Origin: Xylophilus ampelinus
GTDB taxonomy: Bacteria > Pseudomonadota > Gammaproteobacteria > Burkholderiales > Burkholderiaceae_C
Reading direction: 5' to 3'
Length of the DNA: 64,000 bases
NCBI RefSeq assembly: GCF_901875635.1
Contig: NZ_CABFMN010000073.1
Location: 62,001 to 126,000 of the forward strand
The translations under genes and the position numbers were made by a program. Under the pieces are notes generated by a model. That model was not told the DNA's origin. It worked only from the letters and a program-made list of their open reading frames with translations, and made no database searches. Positions 45,975 to 55,774 of this stretch are shown here, in pieces (position 1 is the first letter of the stretch; each line of letters opens with the position of its first letter).

Positions 45975-47437
45975 ATCAGACCCCGCAGCACGCCGGGCGC
46001 GAAGTGCTGGTCGACGAAATCTGCCAGGCCGTCGAAGGTGGCGTCCAGCGTGGGCACCTCGGCGCCGAAGAGCGCGCGCAGCACCGCGGCGTCTTCGAAC
46101 AGGCCGTGCAGGTAGACGCCCAGCACGTTGCCGCGCGCGTTCTGCCAGGCCAGACCCTCGGGCATGACGGCACTGCCGTCGCCCTGGAGCTGCGGATGCT
46201 CGGCCGTCTGGCCATGATGGATCTCGTAGCCACCGACGTCGACACCCGAGAGCGCCCTCCAGGCGCCGTGCAGCGCTGCGAAGCGCGCACGGCGGTGCCG
46301 CACGGTCTTCTCTCGTGCGAAGACGGTCACCAGCGGCAACAGGCCCAGGCCCGGCGCGTTGCCGTCGATGCCGTGCGGGTCGACCAGCGCCTCGCCCAGC
46401 ATCTGAAGGCCGCCGCAGATGCCCAGCACCGCGCCACCCGCGGCCGCATGCGCGGCCACCGCGCGGTCCAGGCCCTCGGCGCGCAGCCATTGCAGGTCGC
46501 TGCTCGTGTGCTTGGAGCCCGGCAGCACGATCCAGTCCTGCGGGCCGAGCGTGGCCAGTGCAGCGGCGTTGCGCACCCACACCAGACGCAGGCCGGGCAC
46601 GCGCTTGAGCGGCTGGAACTCGTCGAGATTGCTGATGCGCGGATAGGCCACGACCGCGACCGTGCGCGCAGCCTTGGCCGCGCTCACCGTGCTGCCGTCG
46701 TCGAAGACACCGTCTTCCTCGGGCAGGCCGTGCTGCCACCACATGGGCAGCGTGGCGACCGTCGGCACGCCCGTCAGCGCCTGCAGCTGCGCCGGCCCCG
46801 GCGCCAGCAGCGACGCGTCGCCCCGGAACTTGTTGAGCACGAAGCCGGCCAACAACGCCCGGTCGTCCTCGGGCAGCAAAGCCCAGGTGCCGTACAGGTG
46901 CGCGAAGGCGCCGCCGCGGTCGATGTCGGTGACCAGCAGGCAGCGCGCCCGGGCGCGCTGCGCCGTGCGCATGTTGACGAAATCACTCTCGCGCAGGTTG
47001 ATCTCGGCCGGCGAGCCCGCCCCTTCAATGACGACCACCTCGTTCTCGGCCACCAGTTCGTCCAGGGCCTGCGCGATGCGCGGCCAAACGGCAGCGCTGC
47101 GCGCGCGCCACGGCATGCGTGACAGGACCTCGTCGACCTGGCCCAGCATGACCACCTGGCTGGCCGTGTCTCGCTCGGGCTTGAGCAGCAACGGGTTCAT
47201 GCGCACCTCGGGCGCGGCGCGCGCGGCCAGGGCCTGGAAGTACTGGGCACTGCCGATCTCGCCACCCTGGTCTTCCGAACCACCGGCGACCACCCTCGCG
47301 TTGTTGCTCATGTTCTGAGCCTTGAAAGGCGCGACCTTGATGCCCTGCCGCGCATACCAACGGCACAGGGCCGTGGCCAACCAGCTCTTGCCGGCACCGC
47401 TGGTCGTGCCCAGCACCATCACGCAACGGGCGGGCAT
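45968..47437 (-). CDS. cobQ: Cobyric acid synthase (glutamine-hydrolysing)
   Basis: Amidates four side chains of adenosylcobyrinic acid a,c-diamide using glutamine and ATP. 489 aa. The N-terminal dethiobiotin-synthase-like ATPase has VLGTTSGAGKSW and PFKAQNMSNNARV. The C-terminal triad-type glutaminase has VLGICGGLQMLGE (Cys nucleophile) and GVYLHGLFED (His). It lies apart from the cobTS operon, downstream of the threonine-dehydratase-like gene's divergent region. Its presence without cobB in the window suggests the ring-amidating partners lie elsewhere. Confidence 0.95.
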   Translation of the reverse strand: MPARCVMVLGTTSGAGKSWLATALCRWYARQGIKVAPFKAQNMSNNARVVAGGSEDQGGEIGSAQYFQALAARAAPEVRMNPLLLKPERDTASQVVMLGQVDEVLSRMPWRARSAAVWPRIAQALDELVAENEVVVIEGAGSPAEINLRESDFVNMRTAQRARARCLLVTDIDRGGAFAHLYGTWALLPEDDRALLAGFVLNKFRGDASLLAPGPAQLQALTGVPTVATLPMWWQHGLPEEDGVFDDGSTVSAAKAARTVAVVAYPRISNLDEFQPLKRVPGLRLVWVRNAAALATLGPQDWIVLPGSKHTSSDLQWLRAEGLDRAVAAHAAAGGAVLGICGGLQMLGEALVDPHGIDGNAPGLGLLPLVTVFAREKTVRHRRARFAALHGAWRALSGVDVGGYEIHHGQTAEHPQLQGDGSAVMPEGLAWQNARGNVLGVYLHGLFEDAAVLRALFGAEVPTLDATFDGLADFVDQHFAPGVLRGLIQ

Positions 47438-47477
47438 CAGCGGAGCGGGCTCGAAGCAGGATGACGGAGGGCGGGGC

Positions 47478-47530
47478 GCATCGAAAAATCATAGCTGCGG
47501 CCGCGGCACCGCTGTTCCGCATGCAAGAGG
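47478..47530. repeat. Possible decayed copy of the dispersed palindromic repeat
   Basis: GCATCGAAAAATCATAGC followed by TGCGGCCGCGG and CCGCTGTTCCGCATGCAAG weakly follows the family layout, in the cobQ/threonine-dehydratase divergent region. No other promoter-like signal is clear here. Confidence 0.3.
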
Positions 47531-47578
47531 CCGCTTCTGTACACACCGGCCGCGCCACGCCATGGCATGCTCGGCCGC

Positions 47579-48550
47579 ATGAACGCCCCCGCCCTCCCCA
47601 CTTATGACGACGTGGCCGACGCGGCCGAACGGCTGCAGGACCATGCCCACCGCACGCCGGTGATGACGTCGCGCACCGTGAACGCCGAACTCGGCGCCGA
47701 GGTCTTCTTCAAGTGCGAGAACCTGCAGCGCATGGGCGCCTTCAAGTTCCGCGGCGCCTTCAACGCCCTGTCCAGGTTCTCGCCCGAACAGCGCCGTGCC
47801 GGGGTGGTCGCCTTCTCGTCCGGCAACCATGCCCAGGCCATCGCGTTGTCGGCCCGGCTGCTGGGCATGCCGGCCACCATCGTGATGCCGCACGATGCGC
47901 CCGAGATGAAGGTGGCAGCCACCCGCGGCTATGGCGCGCAGGTGGTGATCTACGACCGCTACCAGGATGATCGCGAGCAGATCGGCCGCGACCTGGCCGC
48001 CACGCATGGCTACACCCTCATCCCGCCCTACGATCACCCTGACGTGATCGCCGGCCAGGGCACGGCGGCCAAGGAATTGTTCGAGGAGGTCGGCCCACTC
48101 GACGCCTTCTTCGTCTGCCTGGGCGGCGGCGGGCTGCTGTCGGGCTCGGCCCTGGCGACGCGGGCGCTGTCGCCGGCCTGCACGCTCTACGGCGTGGAGC
48201 CCGAAGCCGGCAACGACGGCCAGCAGTCATTCCGGAGCGGCACCATCGTGCGCATCGACACGCCGAAGACGATCGCCGACGGCGCGCAAACCCAGTCCCT
48301 CGGTCAGCTGACCTTCGCGATCATCCGGCGCGACGTGGACGACGTCCTCACGGCCACCGACGCACAGCTCGTCGATGCGATGCGCTTCATGGCCTCGCGC
48401 ATGAAGCTGATCGCCGAGCCGACGGGCTGCCTGGGTTTTGCCGCCGCGCGTGCGATGAAAGAGCAACTGCGCGGCCAGCGGGTGGGGGTGCTGATCAGCG
48501 GCGGCAACGTCGACATCGCCCGCTTCTGCGAGCTGATGGCCACGCACTGA
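47579..48550 (+). CDS. Threonine dehydratase / threo-3-hydroxyaspartate ammonia-lyase-like PLP enzyme
   Basis: Fold-type II PLP enzyme, 323 aa from ATG 47579. PLP Lys56 in MGAFKFRGAFNAL, phosphate-cup-adjacent SSGNHAQAIALSARLLG, and the glycine loop CLGGGGLLSGSAL. The short length with no C-terminal ACT-like regulatory domain fits catabolic threonine dehydratase, serine racemase or hydroxyaspartate ammonia-lyase. The substrate among these cannot be decided. Confidence 0.88.
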   Translation: MNAPALPTYDDVADAAERLQDHAHRTPVMTSRTVNAELGAEVFFKCENLQRMGAFKFRGAFNALSRFSPEQRRAGVVAFSSGNHAQAIALSARLLGMPATIVMPHDAPEMKVAATRGYGAQVVIYDRYQDDREQIGRDLAATHGYTLIPPYDHPDVIAGQGTAAKELFEEVGPLDAFFVCLGGGGLLSGSALATRALSPACTLYGVEPEAGNDGQQSFRSGTIVRIDTPKTIADGAQTQSLGQLTFAIIRRDVDDVLTATDAQLVDAMRFMASRMKLIAEPTGCLGFAAARAMKEQLRGQRVGVLISGGNVDIARFCELMATH

Positions 48551-48587
48551 GCACAGGCCGCGCGGGTGCCGCTCCCTTTGTCGAAGC

Positions 48588-48779
48588 TCAGCCCAGGCCG
48601 GTGTCGTAGCGGGTGAGCGTCCCGCTTCGGGTCGCCTCGATGCCACGCCCGGCACGCACCGAGAACATGCACAACGCCACGACGATGGCCGCGCAGCCGA
48701 CCAGCGACCACCAGCCGAAGAAATACACAAGGCCCGCCGGCAGCGCGAGCGAAACCAACAACAAGACAACGAGTCGCAT
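48588..48779 (-). CDS. Small predicted membrane protein
   Basis: 63 aa from ATG 48779 (AAGGAT 13 nt upstream). Two hydrophobic segments (residues about 3-20 and 24-42), then a short polar tail. Unrecognised. It is convergent with the threonine-dehydratase-like gene. Composition and a plausible ribosome site support expression, but the call is tentative. Confidence 0.5.
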   Translation of the reverse strand: MRLVVLLLVSLALPAGLVYFFGWWSLVGCAAIVVALCMFSVRAGRGIEATRSGTLTRYDTGLG

Positions 48780-49059
48780 GGGGTTTGAAATCCTTATGGT
48801 GGAGGCCTCGAAATCACTCGCTCGGGCCCGGCCAAGAGCCTAAGGGCACTCCACCGATCGGGCCAAGGAACTACTCCCCGCATCGATTGAAACATGCGCG
48901 GATACCGCCGATGCCGGCGGTTCCGTGCCGTCGCATCGCTGCCACATGTTTTGCGCGGAACAAGATCACGGAATGAGATCCCGGCGCCGTCCTACCACGA
49001 AATGGAGATGGTCAGAGGCATCCTCGATCCACACAATGCCTTGCACCGAGGATATGCCC

Positions 49060-49326
49060 ATGCCCACCGCCGACGACCTCGATTTGCTGACCGATGGCGC
49101 GCTGGCCGAACTGGCCAGTGCCGAACGCCAGCGCGCCCTGCGTGGCGACCGCAATGCCTTCGGGCGAGCGCACCTGCTGGAGCGCGAGTTGCGCCGCCGC
49201 GCAGGCACCATCAGCAGCTTCGGACCGCCGCTCGACCTCGGCTCGTCGCAGTCGCGCAGGCGCTGGTGGCAGTTCTGGGGGCGCACCCCGGGCGCCACGG
49301 GCAGCGCGGTCGGCCTGCGCTATTGA
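49060..49326 (+). CDS. Small hypothetical protein with aromatic/basic tail
   Basis: 88 aa from ATG 49060 (GAGG at 49048-49051; ATG 49054 is also possible). MPTADDLDLLTDGALAEL begins an acidic helix followed by basic helices (LASAERQRALRGDRNAFGRA, LLERELRRRAG), then SRRRWWQFWGR near the C-terminus, which could touch membrane or nucleic acid. Unrecognised. An intrinsic terminator follows directly, supporting a real monocistronic gene. The 280 bases upstream (48780-49059) hold no gene I can support. Confidence 0.6.
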   Translation: MPTADDLDLLTDGALAELASAERQRALRGDRNAFGRAHLLERELRRRAGTISSFGPPLDLGSSQSRRRWWQFWGRTPGATGSAVGLRY

Positions 49327-49335
49327 CCCTTCTAC

Positions 49336-49357
49336 GGGCGCCTCGGCGCCTTTTTTT
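49336..49357 (+). terminator. Rho-independent terminator after the small gene
   Basis: GGCGCC stem, TC loop, GGCGCC, then seven T residues, ten nt after the stop codon. Confidence 0.88.
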
Positions 49358-49424
49358 CTGCCTGTGGGCCAGAAAGTGCAATTGGCCCGCAGCGCCCGTC
49401 AGCCGGGCGCCGCAGCCGAATTCG

Positions 49425-50933
49425 TCACGAACGTGACGAATTTTCTTGGCTCTTCGCGGCTGCCCCCACGCGGGCGGGCGCATCCCAGCCGCCGCCCAGG
49501 GCACGAACCAGTCCCACCGCCGCTTGGTACTGGGCAGCCTTCACCTGCAGCGCCTGCCGCTGGTTGCGCAGCTCGCTGCGGCGCGCATCGAGCAGGTCGA
49601 GCTGGCTGATGTAGCCGTTGCGGTAGCGCGTGTCCGACAGCTGCGTGGCGCGGCGCGCCGAATCGACCGCCGTCTGCTGCACCTGCGCCTGCTCCTGCAG
49701 CAGGCGGATGGCCGACAGCTGGTCCTCCACGTCCTTGAAGGCATTCAGCACCTGCGCACGGTAGTCGGCCAGTGCCTCGTCGAGCTGGCCCGAGGCGTTC
49801 TGCACCCCGGCCTCGCGCCGCCCGCCATCGAGGATCGGCAGCGACAGCAGCGCGCCAATGCCCCACGAACGGGCCGACCACTTGAACAGGTCGCCGATCT
49901 CCGGCGAGGCGAAGCCGCCGCCAGCCGTGAGTGCAATGTCGGGGAAGTACGCCGCCTGTGCGGCCCCCACGCGCGCCTGCGCCGCCAGCACGGCCGCCTG
50001 CGAGGCGGCGACGTCCGGGCGCCGCGTGAGCACGGTGGCCGGCACGCCGGCCGGGATGCTCGGCAGCGTGGTGGTCCAGTTCTCGGGACGGATGCCGAAG
50101 TTGGCCGGTGCCTCACCCGTCAGCACCGCCAACGCGTGTTCGAGCTCCGCGCGGCGCCGGTCGAGGGCGATGGCGTCCGATTCGGTGGCCGACACCTCGG
50201 TCTGCACCCGCGCCACGTCGAGGTCCGCCACGTCGCCCGCCTGCTGGCGGCGCTGCGTCAGGCGCAGCGTGTCGCGATACGCCTCGACGTTGTCGCGCAC
50301 CAGCACGCGCTCGGCATCGACCGCGCGCAGGGCCAGGTAGGTCTGCGCCACCTCGGCCTGCACCAGCAGGCGCGTGCTCTGCAGCAGCGCCTCGCGCTGC
50401 TGCGCGTCGAGCCGCGCGGCCTCGCTGGTGCGCGACAGGCGGCCGAACAGGTCCAGCTCGTACGACGCCGTGAGGCCGGCGTTGACCAGGGTCGACGGCC
50501 GGTCGCTCTGGTTGCGGTCCAGCCCTTGCTGGCGCGTGGCACCGGCGCCCGCGCCGAACTGCAGCGAGCGGTCCGCGTCGGTGATGCGGGCCAGCGCGCG
50601 CGCCTGGCGCACGCGGGCCACGGCCTGCTGGATGCTGGTGTTGCCGCCTTCGCCGCGCACCGCACGCTCGACCAGGCTGTCGAGGATGGGGTCGCGGAAG
50701 GCGCGCCACCATTCGCCTCGCGGCTGCGCTTCGGCCGGCACCGCACGGGTCCACTGCCCTTCGCCAGGCGCCGCGGCCCGGGCCGTGGGGGCTTCCTTGA
50801 ACTGGGCGGGCGTGGCCATGTCCGGAAGCCCGGAGGGCGCCGTCGCACAGCCGGCCAGCACGAGGGCGGCCATCAGCGGTGCCAGCGCCGCGCGCAGCGG
50901 CTGGTGGAGTCGGATTGCTATCGAAGCATGCAT
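49425..50933 (-). CDS. Outer-membrane efflux lipoprotein (OprM/NodT family)
   Basis: TolC-like outer-membrane channel of the RND pump. About 502 aa from ATG 50933, which has a strong AAGGAGAAG six nt upstream; ATG 50963 (512 aa) overlaps the RND stop by ATGA and is the alternative. A lipoprotein signal ends in LVLAGC. Two outer-membrane efflux repeats follow, with conserved YELDLFGRLSRTSEAARLDA and GIGALLSLPILDGGRREAGV. Last gene of the MFP-RND-OMF operon. Confidence 0.92.
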   Translation of the reverse strand: MHASIAIRLHQPLRAALAPLMAALVLAGCATAPSGLPDMATPAQFKEAPTARAAAPGEGQWTRAVPAEAQPRGEWWRAFRDPILDSLVERAVRGEGGNTSIQQAVARVRQARALARITDADRSLQFGAGAGATRQQGLDRNQSDRPSTLVNAGLTASYELDLFGRLSRTSEAARLDAQQREALLQSTRLLVQAEVAQTYLALRAVDAERVLVRDNVEAYRDTLRLTQRRQQAGDVADLDVARVQTEVSATESDAIALDRRRAELEHALAVLTGEAPANFGIRPENWTTTLPSIPAGVPATVLTRRPDVAASQAAVLAAQARVGAAQAAYFPDIALTAGGGFASPEIGDLFKWSARSWGIGALLSLPILDGGRREAGVQNASGQLDEALADYRAQVLNAFKDVEDQLSAIRLLQEQAQVQQTAVDSARRATQLSDTRYRNGYISQLDLLDARRSELRNQRQALQVKAAQYQAAVGLVRALGGGWDAPARVGAAAKSQENSSRS

Positions 50934-50959
50934 GGTTCTTCTCCTTCGCTTCGTTTCAT

Positions 50960-53900
50960 TCATTCGTGCCGGCCGACCGGTGCTGCGGGCTGCGGCAACA
51001 AGCCGCCGCCGTGGCCGCCGCCAGCGCCCGGGGCCGGATGACCGGCGGACACGAAGTCCTCGCCGTGCGGCACCTCGCCATGCAGCTTGAGGGGGCGGTT
51101 GCCCGTGAGCCGGCGCAGCGCCACGTAGAACACCGGCGTGAGGAACAGGCCGAAGGCCGTCACCCCGATCATTCCGGCGAACACCGCCACGCCCATGGCC
51201 GTGCGCATCTCGGCGCCGGCGCCCGTGGCCAGCACCAGGGGCAGCACCCCCATGACGAAGGCCAGCGAGGTCATCAGGATCGGGCGCAGCCGCAGGCGGC
51301 TGGCCTCGATGGCGGCCTGCACCGGCGTGCGGCCGGCGAACTCCAGTTCACGGGCGAACTCCACGATCAGGATCGCGTTCTTCGCACTCAGCCCCACCAG
51401 CACGATGAGCCCGATCTGTGTAAAGACGTTGTTGTCCCCGCCCGAGATCCACACGCCCGTCATGGCGGCCAGCAGGCCCATGGGCACGATCAGGATGATC
51501 GACAGCGGCAGCGTCAGGCTCTCGTACTGCGCCGCCAGCACCAGGAACACCAGCAGGATGGCCAGCGGGAACACGAGCACCGCCGAGTTGCCGGCCAGGA
51601 TCTCCTGGTAGGTCAGGTCGGTCCACTCGAAGCTCACGCCCTTGGGCAGCGTCTCGGCCGCGATGCGCTTGATCGCGTCCTGCGCCTGGCCCGACGAGAA
51701 GCCCGGTGCGGCGCCGCCGTTGATGTCGGCCGTCAGGTAGCCGTTGTAGCGCATGGCGCGCTCCGGCCCGAAGCTGGACTGCACCTTCAGCAGGGCCGAC
51801 AGCGGGATCATCTCGCCCGACGACGAGCGCACCTTGAGCATGCCGATGTCCTCGGCCCGCGCACGGTACGGCGCATCGGCCTGCACGCGCACGCTGTAGG
51901 TGCGGCCGAACTTGTTGAAGTCGTTCGCGTACAGGCTGCCCAGGTAGATCTGCATGGTGTCGAAGATGTCCGTCACCGGCACGCCGAGCTGGCGCGCCTT
52001 GGTGCGATCGACGTCGGCATACAGCTGCGGCACGTTGACCTGCCAGCTGGTGAACATGCCCGTGAGCTCCGGCGCCTGGTAGGCCTTGGCCATGAAGGCC
52101 TTCACTGCGGCGTCCATCTGGTCGTAGCCGACCGAGGCGCGGTCTTCCAGCTGCAGCTTGAAGCCGCCCGTCGTGCCCAGGCCCGCCACCGGCGGCGGCG
52201 GGAACATCACGATGAACGCGTCCTGGATGCCGGCGAAGGCCTGGTTGAGCTGCCCGGCCACGGCACCGCCGGACTGGTCGGCGCGCTTGCGCTGGTTGAA
52301 GGGCTTGAGCGTCGCGAAAACGATGCCCGAGTTCGAGCTGTTGGTGAAGCCGTTGATCGACAGGCCCGGGAAGGCGAGCGTCTCCTCGACGTTCGGGTTC
52401 TTCTTCATGATCTCGCCCATGCGGCGGATCACGTCGTCGGTGCGGTCGAGCGTGGCGCCGTCGGGCAGCTGCGCGAAGCCGATCAGGTACTGCTTGTCCT
52501 GCGTGGGCACGAAGCCGCTGGGCACGGCCTTGAAGAGGCCGAAGGTCACGCCGACCAGGGCGAGGTAGATCACGAACATGATCGTCTTGCGCGAGATCAC
52601 GCTCTTCACGCCGCCGCTGTAGGCCTCCGAGCCGCGCTGGAACACGCGGTTGAAGCCGCGGAACAGCCAACCCAGGGTCTTGTCCATGCCGCGCGTCAGC
52701 GCGTCCTTGGGCGCGTCGTGGCCGCGCAGCAGCAGGGCCGCGAGCGCCGGCGACAGCGTCAGCGAGTTGATGGCCGAGATCACCGTCGAGATGGCGATGG
52801 TGACCGCGAACTGGCGGTAGAACTGGCCCGTGAGCCCGCTGATGAACGCCAGCGGCACGAACACCGCCACCAGCACCAGCGCGATCGCGATGATCGGGCC
52901 CGAGACCTCGCGCATGGCGCGGTAGGTGGCTTCGCGCGGCGTGAGGCCGGCCTCGATGTTGCGCTCCACGTTCTCCACCACCACGATCGCGTCGTCCACC
53001 ACGATGCCGATGGCCAGCACCAGCCCGAAGAGCGACAGCGCGTTGATCGAGAAGCCCAGCAGATGCAGCACTGCGAAGGTGCCGATCACCGACACCGGCA
53101 CGGCCAGCAGCGGGATGATCGACGCGCGCCAGGTCTGCAGGAACAGGATCACGACCAGCACCACCAGCATGATGGCTTCGAGCAGGGTGTGGATCACGGA
53201 TTCGATCGATGCCCGCACGAACTGCGTCGGGTCGTAGGCGATCCGGTATTCCAGCCCCTCGGGCATGTTCTTGTTGAGCTCGACCATGGTCTTGCGCACG
53301 TTGGACGAGATGTCCAGCGCGTTCGAGCCCGGGGCCTGGAACACGCCCATGCCCACCGCCGGGTTGTTGTTGAGCAGCGAGCGCAGCGAGTAGTCGGCCG
53401 CACCGAGCTCGATGCGCGCCACGTCGCGCAGGCGCACCACCTGGCCGTCGGCACCGCTCTTGACGATGATGTCGCCGAACTCCTCCTCGGTGCTGAGGCG
53501 ACCCTGCGCGTTGACCGACAGCTGCACGTCGATGCCCGAAAGGCCCGGCGAGGCGCCGATCACGCCTGCCGCGGCCTGCACGTTCTGGCCGCGGATGGCC
53601 GCCACCACGTCGGCGGCCGAGAGCCCGCGCTGCGCGACCTTCTGCGGGTCGAGCCAGATGCGCATGGAATAGTCGCCGCCGCCGAAGACCTGGACCTGGC
53701 CCACGCCCTCGATGCGGGCGAGCTGGTCCTTGACGTTGAGCACCGCGTAGTTACGCAGGTAGTCGATGCCGTAGCGGCCGTTGGGCGACACCAGGTGCAC
53801 CACCATCGTGAGATCGGGCGCGCTCTTGACCGTGGTCACGCCCAGGCGGCGCACTTCCTCGGGCAGGCGCGGCTCGGCCTGCGAGACGCGGTTCTGCACC

Positions 53901-54223
53901 AGCTGCTGCGCCTTGTCGGGGTCGGTGCCCAGGCGGAAGGTGACGGTGAGGGTCATCACGCCGTCGGTCGTCGCCTGGCTGCCCATGTAGAGCATGCCCT
54001 CGACGCCGTTGATCTGCTCTTCGAGCGGCGTGGCCACCGTCTCGGCGATGACCTTGGGATTGGCGCCCGGGTACTGGGCGCGCACGACCACCTGCGGCGG
54101 CGCGACCTCGGGGTATTCCGAGATCGGCAGCCCGCGCAGCGCGATCAGGCCGGCGATCAGCATGAGCAGCGACAGCACGCCGGCAAAGATCGGCCGGTCG
54201 ATGAAGAATTTGGAGAGGTTCAT
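50960..54223 (-). CDS. RND multidrug efflux transporter, HAE1 family (MexF/AcrB-like)
   Basis: Proton-driven inner-membrane pump, 1087 aa. It begins MNLSKFFIDRPIFAGVLS. TM4 carries the proton-relay Asp pair in GIVVDDAIVVVENVERN, the TM10 Lys is in VGLSAKNAILIVEFA, and the two large periplasmic porter loops are present. Sequence (FFIDRPIFAGVLS, PEVAPPQVVVRAQYPGANPKV) is closer to MexF than AcrB. A Gly/His/Pro-rich C-terminal tail of about 35 residues follows TM12. Substrates unknown. Confidence 0.95.
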   Translation of the reverse strand: MNLSKFFIDRPIFAGVLSLLMLIAGLIALRGLPISEYPEVAPPQVVVRAQYPGANPKVIAETVATPLEEQINGVEGMLYMGSQATTDGVMTLTVTFRLGTDPDKAQQLVQNRVSQAEPRLPEEVRRLGVTTVKSAPDLTMVVHLVSPNGRYGIDYLRNYAVLNVKDQLARIEGVGQVQVFGGGDYSMRIWLDPQKVAQRGLSAADVVAAIRGQNVQAAAGVIGASPGLSGIDVQLSVNAQGRLSTEEEFGDIIVKSGADGQVVRLRDVARIELGAADYSLRSLLNNNPAVGMGVFQAPGSNALDISSNVRKTMVELNKNMPEGLEYRIAYDPTQFVRASIESVIHTLLEAIMLVVLVVILFLQTWRASIIPLLAVPVSVIGTFAVLHLLGFSINALSLFGLVLAIGIVVDDAIVVVENVERNIEAGLTPREATYRAMREVSGPIIAIALVLVAVFVPLAFISGLTGQFYRQFAVTIAISTVISAINSLTLSPALAALLLRGHDAPKDALTRGMDKTLGWLFRGFNRVFQRGSEAYSGGVKSVISRKTIMFVIYLALVGVTFGLFKAVPSGFVPTQDKQYLIGFAQLPDGATLDRTDDVIRRMGEIMKKNPNVEETLAFPGLSINGFTNSSNSGIVFATLKPFNQRKRADQSGGAVAGQLNQAFAGIQDAFIVMFPPPPVAGLGTTGGFKLQLEDRASVGYDQMDAAVKAFMAKAYQAPELTGMFTSWQVNVPQLYADVDRTKARQLGVPVTDIFDTMQIYLGSLYANDFNKFGRTYSVRVQADAPYRARAEDIGMLKVRSSSGEMIPLSALLKVQSSFGPERAMRYNGYLTADINGGAAPGFSSGQAQDAIKRIAAETLPKGVSFEWTDLTYQEILAGNSAVLVFPLAILLVFLVLAAQYESLTLPLSIILIVPMGLLAAMTGVWISGGDNNVFTQIGLIVLVGLSAKNAILIVEFARELEFAGRTPVQAAIEASRLRLRPILMTSLAFVMGVLPLVLATGAGAEMRTAMGVAVFAGMIGVTAFGLFLTPVFYVALRRLTGNRPLKLHGEVPHGEDFVSAGHPAPGAGGGHGGGLLPQPAAPVGRHE

Positions 54224-54254
54224 GACGAACTTTCAGCGAAGCGCTCGCGCGCGT

Positions 54255-55541
54255 TCAGGGGTTCGAGGCCAGCTTGCCGGCCTTGGCGCTGCCGCCTTGC
54301 GCCGTGGCGTCCATGGGCACGGTCTTGGGGTCGACCAGCACGCCGGGGCGCACGTGCTGCAGGCCGTTGACCACGATGCGCTCACCGGGCTTCAGGCCGC
54401 TGGCCACCACGCGCAGGCCGTTGATCGGCGCACCCAGCGTGACCTCGCGGTACTCGGCCTTGTTCTCGGCATTGACGACCATGACGAACTTCTTGTTCTG
54501 GTCGGTGCCCACGGCGCGCTCGGCCACCAGCAGCGCCTTGCTCTCCTGCGCCTGGCCCATGCGGATGCGGGCGAACTGGCCGGGGATCAGGGCGCCGTCC
54601 TTGTTCTCGAAGGTGGCGCGCACGCGCACCGTGCCGCTCTTGGCGTCGACCTGGTTGTCGATGAGCTGCAGCTTGCCTTCGAAGGGCGTGCCCTCGGTGG
54701 CGGCGGTGCCCATCTGCACGGGGATCTGGCCGATGAGCGAGCGGGCGCTCGCGCCGCCGGGCATATCGCGCAGGGCGCGGCCGATGACCTGTTCGTCGGC
54801 ATCGAAGCTGGCGTAGATCGGGCTCACCGACACCAGCGTGGTCAGCACCGGCGCACCGGGGCCGGCGGCCACCAGGTTGCCCACCGTGACTTCGAGCTTG
54901 CCGATGCGGCCGGCAACCGGCGCCCGCACCTGCGTGTACGACAGGTTGAGCTTCGCGCTCTGCAGCGAGGCCTGCGCGGCGCGCAGGTTGGCGTCGGCCT
55001 CGTTGCCGGCGTTCAGGCGTTCGTCCAGCTCGCGCTGGGCGATGGCCTGCTCGGCATAGAGGCGACGAGCACGTTCCTGTTCGCTGCGGGTGTAGGCCGC
55101 ACGCGCCTGGGCCGATGCGACCTGCGCCGCGGCGCGGTCCACCTCGGCCTTGTAGGGGGCCGGGTCGATGGTCACGAGCAGGTCGCCCTGCTTGACCAGT
55201 GCGCCCTCGCGGAAATGCACGCTCTGCACGGCTCCGGCCACGCGCGAGCGCACGTCGACGCGCTCCACCGCTTCCAGCCGGCCCGAGAACTCGTCCCAGG
55301 CGTTGACCTGCGTTTCGGTGACGGTCGCGACCGACACCGGCGTGGCCTGCGGCTGCTGCTGCGCCGGCGGGTTGCTGGCCTCGGCCTTGAAGCTGTGCAT
55401 GCCGAACACGCCCGCGGCGACGGCCAGCACGGCCGTCACGCCGGTGACGGCGGGCCACACGCTGCGGCGTGCGAGCGAAGGTTCGGACCCGGCACCTTCG
55501 GAGCGGTCGGGCGTGCTGTTGTTATTGCTTGGGTTCGACAT
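54255..55541 (-). CDS. RND efflux periplasmic adaptor (membrane fusion protein, MexE-like)
   Basis: 428 aa. An N-terminal membrane anchor (residues about 28-48) is followed by lipoyl/barrel-sandwich halves (VDVRSRVAGAVQSVHFREG and TQVRAPVAGRIGKLEVTVG) flanking a coiled-coil hairpin (residues about 130-200), then a beta-barrel and membrane-proximal domain. AAGGACG precedes ATG 55541. It heads the efflux operon. The 233-bp upstream region (55542-55774) contains GC-rich dyads but no adjacent regulator gene for the pump. Confidence 0.93.
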   Translation of the reverse strand: MSNPSNNNSTPDRSEGAGSEPSLARRSVWPAVTGVTAVLAVAAGVFGMHSFKAEASNPPAQQQPQATPVSVATVTETQVNAWDEFSGRLEAVERVDVRSRVAGAVQSVHFREGALVKQGDLLVTIDPAPYKAEVDRAAAQVASAQARAAYTRSEQERARRLYAEQAIAQRELDERLNAGNEADANLRAAQASLQSAKLNLSYTQVRAPVAGRIGKLEVTVGNLVAAGPGAPVLTTLVSVSPIYASFDADEQVIGRALRDMPGGASARSLIGQIPVQMGTAATEGTPFEGKLQLIDNQVDAKSGTVRVRATFENKDGALIPGQFARIRMGQAQESKALLVAERAVGTDQNKKFVMVVNAENKAEYREVTLGAPINGLRVVASGLKPGERIVVNGLQHVRPGVLVDPKTVPMDATAQGGSAKAGKLASNP

Positions 55542-55774
55542 GGTTCGTCCTTGTGGGTACTTTGGGATGCGACAACCCTCCGGGCGCGGATGGCGCCCGT
55601 CGGGAACGGATGTGGTGAAAGCGTTGTGCCGCCAGCGCGCCGGTTCAGGGCGCTCGGGCCCCGTCGGCGTTCGTCAGGCGAAAACTCCCTCCGGACGGCG
55701 GTCTCCGCGCCGTCTCGTGCCTTGTTCTGGTGCGGGCCCCTCTCCGGAGGCCGATGTGTCGGGCGCCTTGGTGC

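Noticed and set aside
47438..47578. Possible cobalamin riboswitch upstream of cobQ
   Set aside because: I could not find the conserved B12-box-like core; the region only shows a weak relic of the palindromic repeat.
50879..54370. 1163-codon plus-strand frame opposite the RND pump
   Set aside because: Antisense of the MexF-like gene; His/Arg/Gln-biased composition, no domain.
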